A DNA stretch of 64,000 bases from Paenibacillus sp. SYP-B4298. Lineage in GTDB: Bacteria > Bacillota > Bacilli > Paenibacillales > Paenibacillaceae. The notes below the pieces were generated by a model. That model saw only the letters and a program-made list of their open reading frames with translations. It did not search any database and was not told the DNA's origin. Positions 48,301 through 57,986 of the stretch are shown in pieces; position 1 is the first letter of the stretch, and every line of letters starts with the position of its first letter. Where the stretch lies: contig NZ_CP115484.1 of NCBI RefSeq assembly GCF_027627475.1, forward strand, positions 2,712,001 through 2,776,000, in the 5' to 3' direction. The position numbers and the translations under genes were made by a program.

Positions 48301-49627
48301 CCGCCAGTTCGATAATTTTGTTATTGATGATCGACAAGCCCGTCGTCTCAATATCGAAGACAATATACTGCGCTTCAGCCAATGGCTCCTGCCGCGGATT
48401 CAGCACCATCGGCACCGAATCATTCACCACGTTGGCTTCCACGCCGAACAGCACCTTGATGCCGTTCTTCTTGCCATTCTTGAAGGCGTCTGGATAACAT
48501 TGCACATTGCTATGATCCGTGACGGCGATGGCCGGATGTCCCCACTTGGCTGCCGTCTTAATATAAGCGTCGATCGGCGTAACGGCATCCATCGTGCTCA
48601 TCGTCGAATGCAGATGGAACTCGACCCGCTTCTCCTCTGCTTCATCCATTCGTTCACGCGGAGCCTTCACCTCATGCAGATCGCTAGGCATCATAACCAG
48701 CTCCGGCTCCTGCATGAAACGGTCGTATTCGACGCGACCGCGCGCCTTCACCCATTTGCCATTGGCAAGCAAGCTGAGCACCTTGAGATCCTCTTTCGTC
48801 TTGGCGAACATCTTCATCGCCAGCGAGTCGGAGAAATCGGTCAGGTTGAAGGTGAAGAGGGTACTTCCATTGCGCAGCTCCTTGACGTCCAGCCCGAAGA
48901 TTGTGCCTTGCACCGTAATCTTCTTCTCTTCCTCCTGGATCTGCATGATCGGCGTCGGCTCCTCGCGAATGTCATAGCCGACAACGAGCCGCACCTCCTC
49001 GCCGTCATCCGGTGCTTCCTCCTCCGGTACATAAGCCATCATCTGCTCGATGATTTCCCGTTCCTCCTGCTGCTTGCGCTGCTCGAAGCGCTCAAGCTGC
49101 TCCGCATTTGCCTCCGCTTCGGCAACACGCAGCTTGAGCGGGAAGCTGCGGCGAAAATGCCGGGAGAAGAAGCCGGAGGCCGCCTCGTCAATCTTCTTCA
49201 TGCGCGCCATATTGAGCACCGCGTCCCCCTGCAGCGCCAGATACAGCATTCCCTGCTCCAGTCCAAGCTGGGCGCGGCTCAGCCAGCCGTTGACAGAGGC
49301 CATCTCGCGTTGAGCATACTCGACAAACAGCGGCCAGTAGGCCTCGACCAACTCGCCAGTCTGCACCTGCTGCCCGTATTCGGTAATGAAGTCTACCTCC
49401 GCAATATGAGCAAACCGCTCCTTGACCGTCTGGGTGAAGCGTACATACGCCTCCAGCGGCACAAGCGACGGCTTATGAATATGAAAGGTCCAATGGCGGT
49501 TAGTCTGGCTGACCAGCACCTTGTCAATCTCTCCGTCGGAGTAGAACGATTCAATGAACGCCTGCGGCAGCTCCGCCTGCTTCATCAGCAGCTCAAAGCG
49601 GAGCCTCTTTTCCCCTGGTTTGTTCAT
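45314..49627 (-). CDS. polC: DNA polymerase III alpha subunit, PolC type
   Basis: Main replicative polymerase of low-GC Gram-positives. The 1437-residue protein (same length as B. subtilis PolC) has N-terminal and OB domains, a PHP domain split around the exonuclease (HLHSTMSTMDA near 337), and a DEDDh proofreading exonuclease (FDIETTG near 421, HNARFDIGF, HRAVDDSLALG). A Cys-rich zinc site (CKNKECRH...CPHCG, about 905-940), the palm motif PDIDLNFS near 963, and a DNA-binding end complete it. The ATG at 49627 has GGGGGAGG upstream. The open frame runs on to 49885 through the repeat element, but that part is not coding. Confidence 0.97.
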   Translation of the reverse strand: MNKPGEKRLRFELLMKQAELPQAFIESFYSDGEIDKVLVSQTNRHWTFHIHKPSLVPLEAYVRFTQTVKERFAHIAEVDFITEYGQQVQTGELVEAYWPLFVEYAQREMASVNGWLSRAQLGLEQGMLYLALQGDAVLNMARMKKIDEAASGFFSRHFRRSFPLKLRVAEAEANAEQLERFEQRKQQEEREIIEQMMAYVPEEEAPDDGEEVRLVVGYDIREEPTPIMQIQEEEKKITVQGTIFGLDVKELRNGSTLFTFNLTDFSDSLAMKMFAKTKEDLKVLSLLANGKWVKARGRVEYDRFMQEPELVMMPSDLHEVKAPRERMDEAEEKRVEFHLHSTMSTMDAVTPIDAYIKTAAKWGHPAIAVTDHSNVQCYPDAFKNGKKNGIKVLFGVEANVVNDSVPMVLNPRQEPLAEAQYIVFDIETTGLSIINNKIIELAGVKMVDGKEIDRFETFINPHERIPYHIQQLTSITDDMVADAPELEPKLREFIDFIGDSVLVAHNARFDIGFIQAACKRIGLPELTNPVLDTLELARFLHPTMKNHRLNTLADKYKISLENHHRAVDDSLALGGILYGLIKDAAERSITGLHQLNDYVGLDLSNSRPFHCNIYATNATGKKNLFKLISLSHTKHFKRVACIPKSKLTELREGLLVISGCEKGEFFETVLNKTVEEAEEVADFYDVLEIQPIDFYMHLVEKGLVGSRAEIEQAHRRIVQIGEKLDKPVIATGNVHYLHPRDKMFRDITIHGITGFSPLKDQRKPDAHFRTTKEMLEEFAFLGEQKAYEVVVTNTVQLAERFEPFEMFPDKLFTPNIEGADEEIRTKCYETAKAMYNEPLPDVVVQRLEKELVPIIKYGFSANYLISERLVKKSNEDGYLVGSRGSVGSSVVATFLGISEVNPLPAHYLCKNKECRHSEWFLDGSVPSGFDLPDKLCPHCGQPMKGEGQDIPFETFLGFKGDKVPDIDLNFSGEYQPHAHNYTKVLFGEKSVFRAGTIGTVAEKTAFGFAKKYEEHQGRKWRGAELSRLASGCTGVKRSTGQHPGGIVVVPDYMEVEDITPVQYPADDTSAEWKTTHFDYHAFDANLLKLDILGHDDPTMMRMLQDLTGIDPTTIPMNDPKVMSLFNSTDALGVSPEQIRTPVATYGVPEMGTKFVRQMLQETQPSSFADLLQISGLSHGTGVWLGNAQELIKNNTCNIKTVIGCRDDIMLFLIYKAGMDAGLAFKITESVRKGKGLTPEWIEEMKRCKVPQWYIDSCLKIEYMFPKAHAAAYVISAVRTAFFKLYHPIAYYATYFTVRAEDFDLELLCQGYDAILKRLIEIENKGFQALPKEKAMISILEMALEMTARGFSFKPIDLYRSDATKFIIDGDSLIPPFAAIGGIGDNAARNIAASREQGEYLSIEDFQQRSKASKTIVEMLGSMGCFRGLPESNQLSLF

Positions 49628-49651
49628 GTTTCCTCCCCCATCAAGCATGTG

Positions 49652-49684
49652 AAGGCTGCCGTCGTAGAACGAGCGGGCAGCCTT
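49652..49684. promoter_or_regulatory. hairpin in the polC leader
   Basis: AAGGCTGCC (49652-49660) pairs perfectly with GGCAGCCTT (49676-49684). No T-run follows on either strand, so it is not a standard terminator. It lies 25 bases before the polC ATG and next to the repeat element. Confidence 0.5.
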
Positions 49685-49705
49685 CCTGTGATAATTTCTG
49701 TAACT

Positions 49706-49871
49706 TAGGGCGTGTCTGAAAACTCTGAACGGAACAGATCTGGCCGAATTTTCGTTCCAGGCAAGGCGCTTTTTCGCAGGCGTACCGGGGGTGCGCCTGC
49801 GAAAAAGCAACGCAGCATGGGGCGAAAAGGCGGGGAGAGATGCCCTTGAACGGGTTTTCAGACACGACCTA
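49706..49871 (-). repeat. MITE-like inverted-repeat element, long copy
   Basis: Flanked by TA (49706-49707 and 49870-49871). Terminal inverted repeats GGGCGTGTCTGAAAA and TTTTCAGACACGACC. The 162-base body has an inner perfect hairpin (CTTTTTCGCAGGCG with CGCCTGCGAAAAAG). It is inverted relative to the short copy at 2933-3007 and carries about 91 extra internal bases. No coding capacity, so mobility would need a transposase elsewhere. The last base of the proS stop codon is the first base of the element. Confidence 0.83.
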
Positions 49872-51317
49872 GTACGCTCTTGCAAACACGACCGTATGCG
49901 CAGCCTTCTCGCCGCACACCAGACAGCTCTCCTTGGACGAGGCAGGCGAGAACGGAATATTGCGGCTGGTCGCGCCTGTCTCTTCCTTCACCTGCTGCTC
50001 GCATGCGGCAGAGCCGCACCAGCCCGCCTCAACGAAGCCACGCTTCTCCTCAAGCAGCGCCTTCATCTCATCAAGCGTATCGACAGATTTGAAGTTATCC
50101 TCACGGAACTGCTTCGCCTTCTCGTACATCGCCTGCTGTGTATCCTCAAGCATCTGCTGCACTTCCTCCACCAGATTGGCCTGCTGCACAACACGCTTCT
50201 CTCCGCTGATGCGGGAGACGAGCACAACTTGACCATTCTCCATATCGCGTGGCCCAAGCTCTAGACGAACCGGCACGCCGCGCATCTCATACTCATTGAA
50301 CTTCCAGCCTGGGCTCACATCGGAGCGGTCATCCACACGCACGCGGATGCCTGCCTGCTTCAGCTCGGCATACAGCTCATCGACGCGGCCCACAACCTGC
50401 TCGCGCGTCTTCGCCGGCCCGATCGGAATCATAATGACCTGTGTAGGCGCAACCTTAGGCGGCAACGCCAGACCACGGTCATCCCCATGTACCATAATGA
50501 GTGCCCCGATCAGGCGGGTGCTGACTCCCCAGGAGGTGGTATGGGCGAATTGAAGTGTATTTTCACGGTCAAGATATTTAATATCAAATGCTACAGCAAA
50601 GTTGGTACCCAAATAATGTGAGGTGCCTGCTTGAACAGCACGGCCGTCCTTCATCATCGCCTCGATCGAATACGTGTCCACCGCACCCGCGAACTTCTCC
50701 GAAGGGGTCTTCTGGCCGACGATCACCGGAATTGCCAGGAAGCTCTCGACGAAATCACGGTAGATCTCCAGCATCTGCATCGTCTCCTGACGAGCCTCCT
50801 CCTCCGTCTCATGAGCCGTATGACCCTCCTGCCACAGAAACTCGCTTGTCCGCAAAAACGGCAGCGTCCGCTTCTCCCAACGAACGACGTTCGCCCACTG
50901 ATTGATCAGCAGCGGCAGATCACGATAAGATTGAATCCATTTGGCATACATATGACCGATCATCGTCTCCGAGGTCGGGCGAATAGCCAGACGCTCCTCC
51001 AGCACCTCGCCCGCAGCTTCGGTAACCCACGGCAGCTCTGGATTGAAGCCCTCGACATGCTCTTTTTCCTTTTGGAAGAAGCTCTCGGGAATGAACAGCG
51101 GGAAGTAAGCGTTGCGGTGACCGGTTGCCTTAAAGCGCGCATCCAGCTCGCGCTGAATGTTTTCCCACAGCTCATAGCCTTCCGGGCGGAATACGATGCA
51201 GCCGCGCACAGGCGAATAGTCCATCAGCTCAGCCTTCTTGATCGTATCAATATACCATCTGGAGAAATCCTCGCTCTGCGGCGTGATTTCGGTGACGAAT
51301 TGTTTATCCTTTGACAT
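49869..51317 (-). CDS. proS: prolyl-tRNA synthetase, short (archaeal/type 3) form
   Basis: Charges tRNA-Pro. The 482-residue class II synthetase shows VFRPEGYELWENIQ, ESFFQKEKEHVEGF (motif 1 area), RPTSETMIGHMYAKWI (motif 2 region) and the C-terminal CxxxC...CxxC zinc-like end (WCGSAACEQQ, ESCLVCGEKA) of the type-3 enzyme, without the editing insertion of the long form. GGGAGG lies before the ATG. It ends normally in FARAY; the TAG stop consists of the TA flank plus the first base of the repeat element. Confidence 0.95.
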   Translation of the reverse strand: MSKDKQFVTEITPQSEDFSRWYIDTIKKAELMDYSPVRGCIVFRPEGYELWENIQRELDARFKATGHRNAYFPLFIPESFFQKEKEHVEGFNPELPWVTEAAGEVLEERLAIRPTSETMIGHMYAKWIQSYRDLPLLINQWANVVRWEKRTLPFLRTSEFLWQEGHTAHETEEEARQETMQMLEIYRDFVESFLAIPVIVGQKTPSEKFAGAVDTYSIEAMMKDGRAVQAGTSHYLGTNFAVAFDIKYLDRENTLQFAHTTSWGVSTRLIGALIMVHGDDRGLALPPKVAPTQVIMIPIGPAKTREQVVGRVDELYAELKQAGIRVRVDDRSDVSPGWKFNEYEMRGVPVRLELGPRDMENGQVVLVSRISGEKRVVQQANLVEEVQQMLEDTQQAMYEKAKQFREDNFKSVDTLDEMKALLEEKRGFVEAGWCGSAACEQQVKEETGATSRNIPFSPASSKESCLVCGEKAAHTVVFARAY

Positions 51318-51442
51318 AGGGGCCTCCCATTATAACTAGCGTAAACGGAGCCAAGGCGCCCGCAGGCGCCAGGGTGAATCCGTCTCGCAACAAAGTTGTT
51401 CGGACGGCTAGCATACGCTAAGCCGCTTCAAGCAGAATGCTG

Positions 51443-52723
51443 CTAGCCCTTCACTAGCCGCATCACATCATTATACGTCACTGCCAGCATCAGCAGCATC
51501 AGCATCGCGAAGCCGATAAAATGCACCATGCTTTCCCGGTTAGGATCAATCGGACGCCCGCGAACCGCCTCCAGACCAAGGAAGATCAGGCGGCTGCCGT
51601 CCAGCGCAGGAATCGGGAGCAGATTGAATATCCCGAGATACAGACTGAGCAGCGCAGTCCACGAGGTCAATTGCTCGATGCCTCTGCTGGCGATCTGACT
51701 CGTAATCTCCGCCGTTCGCACCGGCCCGCCTAGATCATCCAGCTTAAACTGTCCGGTAATGAGCATTTTGAAGCTGTCGAATATAAGAACTGTCATATTT
51801 TTCATCGCTTTAGCCGCATACGTAATCGTCTCGCCAACACCAGGCGTTCGCGTAGGTACGTCAAATTTGGGGCTGATGCCTACCTTGCCAGCTTTGGCCT
51901 CGGGGTCAAGCGCCGGCGTAATAGTCAGCTCTACGGTCTTGCCGTCGCGGAGGACCGTCCAAGTCATCTCCTTATCGGCCGATTCTCCGATCATGGCGAT
52001 CATCTTCTCATAGTCGCCGCCAATCTGCACCCCGTTGATCGTCTTGATCTCATCTCCCACCTGCAGGTTAGCCTGCGCTGCGGGACGCCCCTCCAAAATC
52101 TCGCCGATAAAGACCTTATCGGGATTGCCGGTAGCTATACCCGTCAACTGAATATAGACAGCAAATAGCACAAATGCGAGCACAAAATTCATCAGTGGGC
52201 CGGCGAAAATCGCAAGCGCGCGCTGTGCGACCGTCTTGCTGCCGAATTGGCGGTTATGCGGAGCGATCTGGGTTTCTCTGCCCTTGGATACCATCAACGC
52301 CTGGGGATGAATGGACAGCCTCTCCGGCTCGCCATCCACCTGCAGCACGACCGTCAAGGCATGCTCCAGATCAATCGATTCGACCTCGCTGCGGATTACA
52401 TTGCTGCGCTCATCCAGACGATCCAGATAGATGCGCGTTACCTTGTCATCATGGACTCTTACGGCAATGGTCTGGCCAGGCTGCACCTCGACAATCTCAG
52501 GGTCTTCGCCAGCCATGCGGACAAAGCCCCCGGCAGGAATCAAGCGGAGGGTGTAGCGCGTCTCCCCCTTTTTGACTGAGAACAGCTTAGGTCCAAAGCC
52601 AATGGCAAATTCTCTGACCAGGATGCCTGCCCGCTTGGCAAAATAGAAGTGTCCCCATTCATGAATGGACACAATGACAAAAAAGACAAGCACCGTCAGT
52701 ACGATATTTTGAACCATTTCCAC
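51443..52723 (-). CDS. rseP: site-2 intramembrane metalloprotease RseP (RasP)
   Basis: Cleaves transmembrane anti-sigma factors and signal remnants. The 426-residue protein has HEWGH (H21, E22, H25) in the first helix, a PDZ domain (about 215-290, GRPAAQANLQVGDEIKTING), and the second zinc motif LLPIPALDGSRL in a C-terminal helix. GTG at 52723 has GGAGG 10 bases upstream; ATG 52717 is also possible. Compared with B. subtilis RasP the region between helix 1 and PDZ is extended and similar in length (about 420). Confidence 0.93.
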   Translation of the reverse strand: MEMVQNIVLTVLVFFVIVSIHEWGHFYFAKRAGILVREFAIGFGPKLFSVKKGETRYTLRLIPAGGFVRMAGEDPEIVEVQPGQTIAVRVHDDKVTRIYLDRLDERSNVIRSEVESIDLEHALTVVLQVDGEPERLSIHPQALMVSKGRETQIAPHNRQFGSKTVAQRALAIFAGPLMNFVLAFVLFAVYIQLTGIATGNPDKVFIGEILEGRPAAQANLQVGDEIKTINGVQIGGDYEKMIAMIGESADKEMTWTVLRDGKTVELTITPALDPEAKAGKVGISPKFDVPTRTPGVGETITYAAKAMKNMTVLIFDSFKMLITGQFKLDDLGGPVRTAEITSQIASRGIEQLTSWTALLSLYLGIFNLLPIPALDGSRLIFLGLEAVRGRPIDPNRESMVHFIGFAMLMLLMLAVTYNDVMRLVKG

Positions 52724-52820
52724 GTTCGTCCTGCCTCCCTGTTTATCACGGCATGTACCTAGATTATCATTATTCTCCACCTGGATTCAAGAGAACCGTA
52801 GGAAAGAACAGGGTCATGCT

Positions 52821-53960
52821 CTACAAGCTGGACGCCTCCCGGCGAGCCCAGGCATCCATCTCCTCGATTGCCCGGACATCGTCAAGCGCGACAACCTCAT
52901 GCCGCTCCAATATCTGCTCCAATATGCGCTCAATATCGAGGAAGCCGATTTCTCTGTTCAGGAAGCGGGATACTGCCACCTCATTGGCGGCATTGAATAC
53001 GGTCGGCGCCGAGCCGCCGGCACGACCGCAAGCATACGCCATCGCTACACATGGATAGCGCTGCATGTCGAGTGCCTTGAAGTTGAGGCTGCCGAGCTTG
53101 GCCAGGTCAAGCGGGCTTGCCGGATTCGGATCACGCCGCGGATAGGTGAGCGCGTACTGTATCGGCACACGCATATCAGGCTGTCCCATCTGGGCGATGA
53201 TACTGCTGTCTACAAACTCGACAAAGGAATGGATAATGCTCTCGGGATGGATAAGTACCTCAATCTGATCATAGCTTGTGCCAAATAGCCAGTGAGCCTC
53301 GATAATTTCCAGCCCTTTATTGACCATCGTGGCAGAATCAATCGTAATCTTGGCCCCCATCGACCAATTCGGATGCTTGAGCGCCTGCTCGACTGTCACA
53401 TCCGCCAATTGATCACGCGACCGGTCGCGGAATGAGCCGCCTGAGGCGGTGATCACAAGCTTGCGCAATGCCTCACGCGGTTCGCCATTCAAGCATTGGA
53501 AGATAGCCGAATGCTCGCTGTCTACCGGCAGGATGGCCACCTGCTTCCTGGCAGCCAGCTCCATGATGATATGGCCTGCTGTTACCAGCGTTTCCTTGTT
53601 GGCAAGTCCGATGGTAATGCCAGCCTCAATCGCTGCAATCGTCGGGCGCAGGCCGCAGCTTCCCAGCAGCGCTGTCACGACGATGTCCGCGCCAGTTGCT
53701 GCCGCAGCTTCGATGATGCCCTCCTCGCCATGCACAACCTGGATGTCTGCGGGAACGAGCAGGCGAGCGCGCTCAGCGGCTGCTTTGTCTGCGAGCGCCA
53801 CCAGCTTCGGGCGATAACGACGTGCTTGCTCTGCAAGCAGCTCCACATTGGAGCCCGCAGTAAGAGCCACGACTTCATATTGACCCGGATGGGCGGACAC
53901 GACATCAAGCGTTTGCGTGCCAATCGAACCGGTGGAGCCTAATATGCTAATTTTTTTCAT
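52821..53960 (-). CDS. dxr: 1-deoxy-D-xylulose 5-phosphate reductoisomerase
   Basis: MEP-pathway step to isoprenoid precursors, NADPH dependent. The 379-residue protein starts MKKISILGSTGSIG (NADPH fold) and carries LPVDSEHSAIFQCL, TASGGSFRD, KITIDSATMVNKGLEIIEAHWLF. ATG at 53960 has AGGAGG 10 bases upstream. Between cdsA and rseP as in Bacillus. Confidence 0.96.
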   Translation of the reverse strand: MKKISILGSTGSIGTQTLDVVSAHPGQYEVVALTAGSNVELLAEQARRYRPKLVALADKAAAERARLLVPADIQVVHGEEGIIEAAAATGADIVVTALLGSCGLRPTIAAIEAGITIGLANKETLVTAGHIIMELAARKQVAILPVDSEHSAIFQCLNGEPREALRKLVITASGGSFRDRSRDQLADVTVEQALKHPNWSMGAKITIDSATMVNKGLEIIEAHWLFGTSYDQIEVLIHPESIIHSFVEFVDSSIIAQMGQPDMRVPIQYALTYPRRDPNPASPLDLAKLGSLNFKALDMQRYPCVAMAYACGRAGGSAPTVFNAANEVAVSRFLNREIGFLDIERILEQILERHEVVALDDVRAIEEMDAWARREASSL

Positions 53961-53980
53961 GTTCAGATTGCCTCCTTGGT

Positions 53981-54772
53981 CTAGGACAACAGGCCGCTGA
54001 AGACAAGAATCGGATAGACGATCAACCAACTGTCACAGCGGTCAAGCACGCCTCCATGTCCAGGCAAAATCGAGCCCGTATCTTTAATTCCTCTGACCCG
54101 CTTATATGCGGATTGAATCAGGTCCCCCATCTGCCCTGCACATGCACTTACTGCGCCAATGGCCAGCGCTTGTCCGATGCTGACGAGGTCCGGCGCAAAC
54201 AGCGCGAACAACAGGCCTACAGCCAGCGATAGCATAACACCGCCAAGCGCGCCCTCTACTGTCTTATTCGGCGAGATGGCCGGCCACAGCTTATTACGCC
54301 CGAGGGCCTTGCCGAAGAAGTACGCTCCAATATCGGAAGACCAGATGCAGGCAAACGCAAGGAATGTGGCCAACAGGCCGTTCCCTTCCATTAATCGAAC
54401 ATCCAGCATCGCCGAAAAGCCAAAGCCGATATACACGACGCCCAGCAGCAGGTTCGCAGCATGATCAATCGTCGTCCTGTTCTTCGTCAACACCGTAATC
54501 GTCAGCAGAAGCAGCATCACCAACCAGAGCAGCTCACTTGTCTGCAAGGTTACAAACACGTTGATTTGCCATGGCCATACGATCGCTGCCACGCTCAGGA
54601 ACCCGACTAATGCAGCCGGGTGACTCCACCTCAGACCATTCATTCGCACAAATTCCCAATAGCCGACAAGCGCAAGCGCAAGCAGCAATACTATGTATGC
54701 CGAGCCGCCTGCGATCAGCAAGGCAAGGAAACCGGCTCCAGCGATGACACCTGTTATTATTCGTTGTTTCAC
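53981..54772 (-). CDS. cdsA: phosphatidate cytidylyltransferase
   Basis: Makes CDP-diacylglycerol from phosphatidate and CTP in the membrane. 263 residues, about seven transmembrane helices, and the signature SAYKRVRGIKDTGSILPGHGGVLDRCDS near the end. I prefer GTG at 54772, giving a MKQRIITG start as in other CdsA proteins; 54781 is too close to the GGAG. Confidence 0.94.
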   Translation of the reverse strand: MKQRIITGVIAGAGFLALLIAGGSAYIVLLLALALVGYWEFVRMNGLRWSHPAALVGFLSVAAIVWPWQINVFVTLQTSELLWLVMLLLLTITVLTKNRTTIDHAANLLLGVVYIGFGFSAMLDVRLMEGNGLLATFLAFACIWSSDIGAYFFGKALGRNKLWPAISPNKTVEGALGGVMLSLAVGLLFALFAPDLVSIGQALAIGAVSACAGQMGDLIQSAYKRVRGIKDTGSILPGHGGVLDRCDSWLIVYPILVFSGLLS

Positions 54773-54792
54773 ATTAGGCACACTCCGCTTCT

Positions 54793-55557
54793 CTACAGCC
54801 CACCGTACCTGCGGGCGCGACGCTGATATTCACGAATGGCTTCATAGAAATGCTCATCCATAAACTCCGGCCAATAGACATCCGTAAACCACAGTTCACT
54901 GTAAGCCAACTGCCACAGCATGAAGTTGCTAATACGCAGCTCGCCGCTCGTTCGAATCAGCAGATCGGGGTCAGGAATATCGCTTGATAGCAAATGACCG
55001 TCCAGATCGCGCTCCGATATAGCCGCGCATTCCAGACGACCTGCCTTCACTTCCTCCGCTATGGCGCGCACAGCATCTACCATTTCTTTGCGACTGCCAT
55101 AATTCAAGGCAAAATTGAGCACCAGCCCCGTATTGCCGCGGGTCTTCTCAATCGCTTCCTCTACAGCCCGCAATGTATGACTCGGCAGATCCTCCCGATA
55201 GCCCATCATGCGTACTTGAACATTATTTTTGATCAGGTCATCCAACTCAATGGACAGAAACTCCTGGGGCAGCTTCATCAGGAAATCCACCTCTGCCTTG
55301 GGCCGCTTCCAGTTTTCCGTTGAAAAAGCGTAAAGGGTTAAATATTTTACGCCAAGTCGATCAGCCGCCATCGTAATACGCTTGACCGCCTTCATGCCGG
55401 AATGATGTCCCGCCATGCGGGGCAAGCCGCGGCTCTTCGCCCACCGCCCGTTCCCATCCATAATAATGGCAACATGCTGCGGAATATTATCATTCTGCAG
55501 TTGTTCCTCTCGGATGGATAACGGTTTTTTAAACCAATTTTTCAACCGCTTTAACAT
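54793..55557 (-). CDS. uppS: undecaprenyl diphosphate synthase
   Basis: cis-Prenyltransferase that makes the C55 lipid carrier for cell wall polymers. The 254-residue protein has catalytic D34 in IIMDGNGRWAKSRGLPRMAGH, FSTENWKRP, and RTSGELRISNFMLWQLAYSELWF. ATG at 55557 has GGGAGG upstream. Confidence 0.96.
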   Translation of the reverse strand: MLKRLKNWFKKPLSIREEQLQNDNIPQHVAIIMDGNGRWAKSRGLPRMAGHHSGMKAVKRITMAADRLGVKYLTLYAFSTENWKRPKAEVDFLMKLPQEFLSIELDDLIKNNVQVRMMGYREDLPSHTLRAVEEAIEKTRGNTGLVLNFALNYGSRKEMVDAVRAIAEEVKAGRLECAAISERDLDGHLLSSDIPDPDLLIRTSGELRISNFMLWQLAYSELWFTDVYWPEFMDEHFYEAIREYQRRARRYGGL

Positions 55558-55650
55558 TCTATTTCCTCCCACCCGGGACTTCACAAGCATAACGTATGCC
55601 CATTGTCCTGTATCAGGGAACGATACCGTCCATAAGGTTTAAGTATACAA

Positions 55651-55680
55651 CAAACCCCACCTGGTTTGGAGGGGCTGGTT
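55651..55680 (-). terminator. frr terminator
   Basis: CCCCACC and GGAGGGG arms around CTGGTTT (55655-55675). Minus strand continues GGGGTTTGTTG. Stem is imperfect, so a partial terminator between frr and uppS. Confidence 0.55.
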
Positions 55681-55686
55681 ACTATT

Positions 55687-56240
55687 TTAAACTTCCATGA
55701 TCTCTTTTTCTTTGCTGACCAACACTTTATCCACCTCAGCGATGAAGCGATCTGTCAGCTTTTGAATATCCTCCTGGTGGCGACGGGACTCGTCCTCAGA
55801 GATGTCCGTCTTCTCCAGCTTCTTGATCTCATCGTTCGCATCGCGGCGAATGTTGCGAATCGCTACCTTCGACTCCTCGCCATATTTCTTCGTTGATTTC
55901 ACCAGCTCCGCACGACGCTCCTCGGTCAGCGCTGGGATGCCCAGCCGAATGATGCTGCCGTCATTAGATGGTGTCAGCCCCAGATCGGACTTCATAATCG
56001 CCTTCTCAATCGCTGCTAGCGAGCTTTTGTCCCATGGCTGAATAATGAGTGTTCTGGAATCTGGCGTAGTAATATTGGCCAGTTGGTTGACTGGCGTCAT
56101 CGCACCATAATATTCAACCTGAACACGGTCAAGAAGCGACGGTGTTGCGCGTCCAGCGCGCAAGGTAGCCAGGTCGCGCTTGAGAGACCCTATGGCCTTC
56201 TCCATTCTTTCCTCTGCATTCTTCTTGATGGATTGTGGCA

Positions 56241-56241
<1 letters not shown>
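55687..56241 (-). CDS. frr: ribosome recycling factor
   Basis: Splits post-termination ribosomes with EF-G. 184 residues: [56 protein letters not shown] are diagnostic. The ATG shares its A with the pyrH stop (TAATG), so translation is coupled. Confidence 0.96.
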
Positions 56242-56996
<755 letters not shown>

Positions 56997-57075
56997 CTAG
57001 AGGTTGACTTTAATCATCCATGCCCTATACCGCTCGCCGCGGCAAGTCTACTGCCTATTACCTCGGTTCAATAAA

Positions 57076-57104
57076 GCGGGCGAGGCGGCCGAGCCGCCCC
57101 GCCC
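57076..57104 (-). terminator. tsf terminator
   Basis: GGGCGAGGCGGC (57078-57089) pairs with GCCGCCCCGCCC (57093-57104), one mismatch; minus strand then reads GCTTTATT. Confidence 0.75.
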
Positions 57105-57120
57105 CCTCCCCGCGTTCGGA

Positions 57121-57771
57121 TTAAAGCTTAGCTTGAGACATAACCTCTTCAACGAAGTTATCTTGTTTTTTCTCCAGTCCCTCTCCCAGCTCAAAGCGGA
57201 CAAAGCGACGGATCGAAATATTTTCACCGATTTTGCTGATCTTCTCGTTCAGAAGCTCAGATACGGTTTTGTCAGGGTCTTTAATGAAGCTTTGCTCCAT
57301 CAGACAGAACTCTTCATAGTATTTGCCAAGACGGCCTTCTACCATTTTCTCAACGATGTGAGCAGGCTTGCCCTCGTTCAGCGCTTGAGCTGTCAGAATT
57401 TCGCGCTCTTTGTCCAGCTCGGAGCCGTCAACTTCCTCACGGCGAACATATTTCGGATTAGCAGCAGCGATCTGCATCGCAATATCTTTAACGAAATCAC
57501 GGAATTGATCCGTTTTCGCAACGAAGTCTGTCTCACAGTTGACTTCAACCAGTACACCAATACGTCCGCCAGCGTGAATGTAGGATTCAACTACGCCCTC
57601 TGTAGCTGCGCGTCCAGCTTTGTTTGCTGCAGCAGCAAGACCTTTCTCCCGCAGCAGGTCGATTGCTTTTTGCATATCGCCATTTGCCTCATCCAAAGCC
57701 TTTTTGCAATCCAACATTCCAGCGCCTGTCTTTTCACGCAGTTCTTTTACTGCACTCGCACTTACCGCCAT
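57121..57771 (-). CDS. tsf: elongation factor Ts
   Basis: Nucleotide exchange factor for EF-Tu. The 216-residue protein has the UBA-like start ([19 protein letters not shown]), the TDFVAK block ([15 protein letters not shown]), and a single shortened core domain, so it is the short Ts form (E. coli 283 residues). GGAGG is 6-7 bases upstream of the ATG. Behind an attenuator-like hairpin after rpsB. Confidence 0.95.
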   Translation of the reverse strand: MAVSASAVKELREKTGAGMLDCKKALDEANGDMQKAIDLLREKGLAAAANKAGRAATEGVVESYIHAGGRIGVLVEVNCETDFVAKTDQFRDFVKDIAMQIAAANPKYVRREEVDGSELDKEREILTAQALNEGKPAHIVEKMVEGRLGKYYEEFCLMEQSFIKDPDKTVSELLNEKISKIGENISIRRFVRFELGEGLEKKQDNFVEEVMSQAKL

Positions 57772-57854
57772 TGTTAACCCTCCTGAATATTATAATATGT
57801 AGGCTATAGCACTTCCGCGCCACAGCTCACGAATTCAATTTGCTCTTAGCTTCT

Positions 57855-57898
57855 AAAAAAAGGGCGGTGAGAGGTTATTCACCTTCTGACCACCCTTT
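57855..57898 (-). terminator. attenuator between rpsB and tsf
   Basis: AAAGGGCGGT (57859-57868) pairs with ACCACCCTTT (57889-57898), one mismatch, with inner GGT/ACC; minus strand T-run of seven. It lies between two co-oriented genes, so it may adjust the S2/EF-Ts ratio. Confidence 0.77.
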
Positions 57899-57986
57899 CC
57901 TGTGTACGCGGCGCACGCTCCGTTAGAGAGAGCATCACGCCGGTTCCATATTCATCGTTTGAAGGCTATATGATCAACCGCGGCAA

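Noticed and set aside
47849-49708. 619-codon plus-strand frame opposite polC
   Set aside because: Mirror of the polC frame, no start site, no domain.
49628-49885. N-terminal extension of PolC reading through the repeat element
   Set aside because: The frame is open by chance; the ATG at 49627 has GGGGGAGG before it and gives the normal 1437-residue length.
51340-51420. T-box leader before proS
   Set aside because: A GC-rich hairpin exists, but no T-box sequence, specifier loop or terminator was seen.
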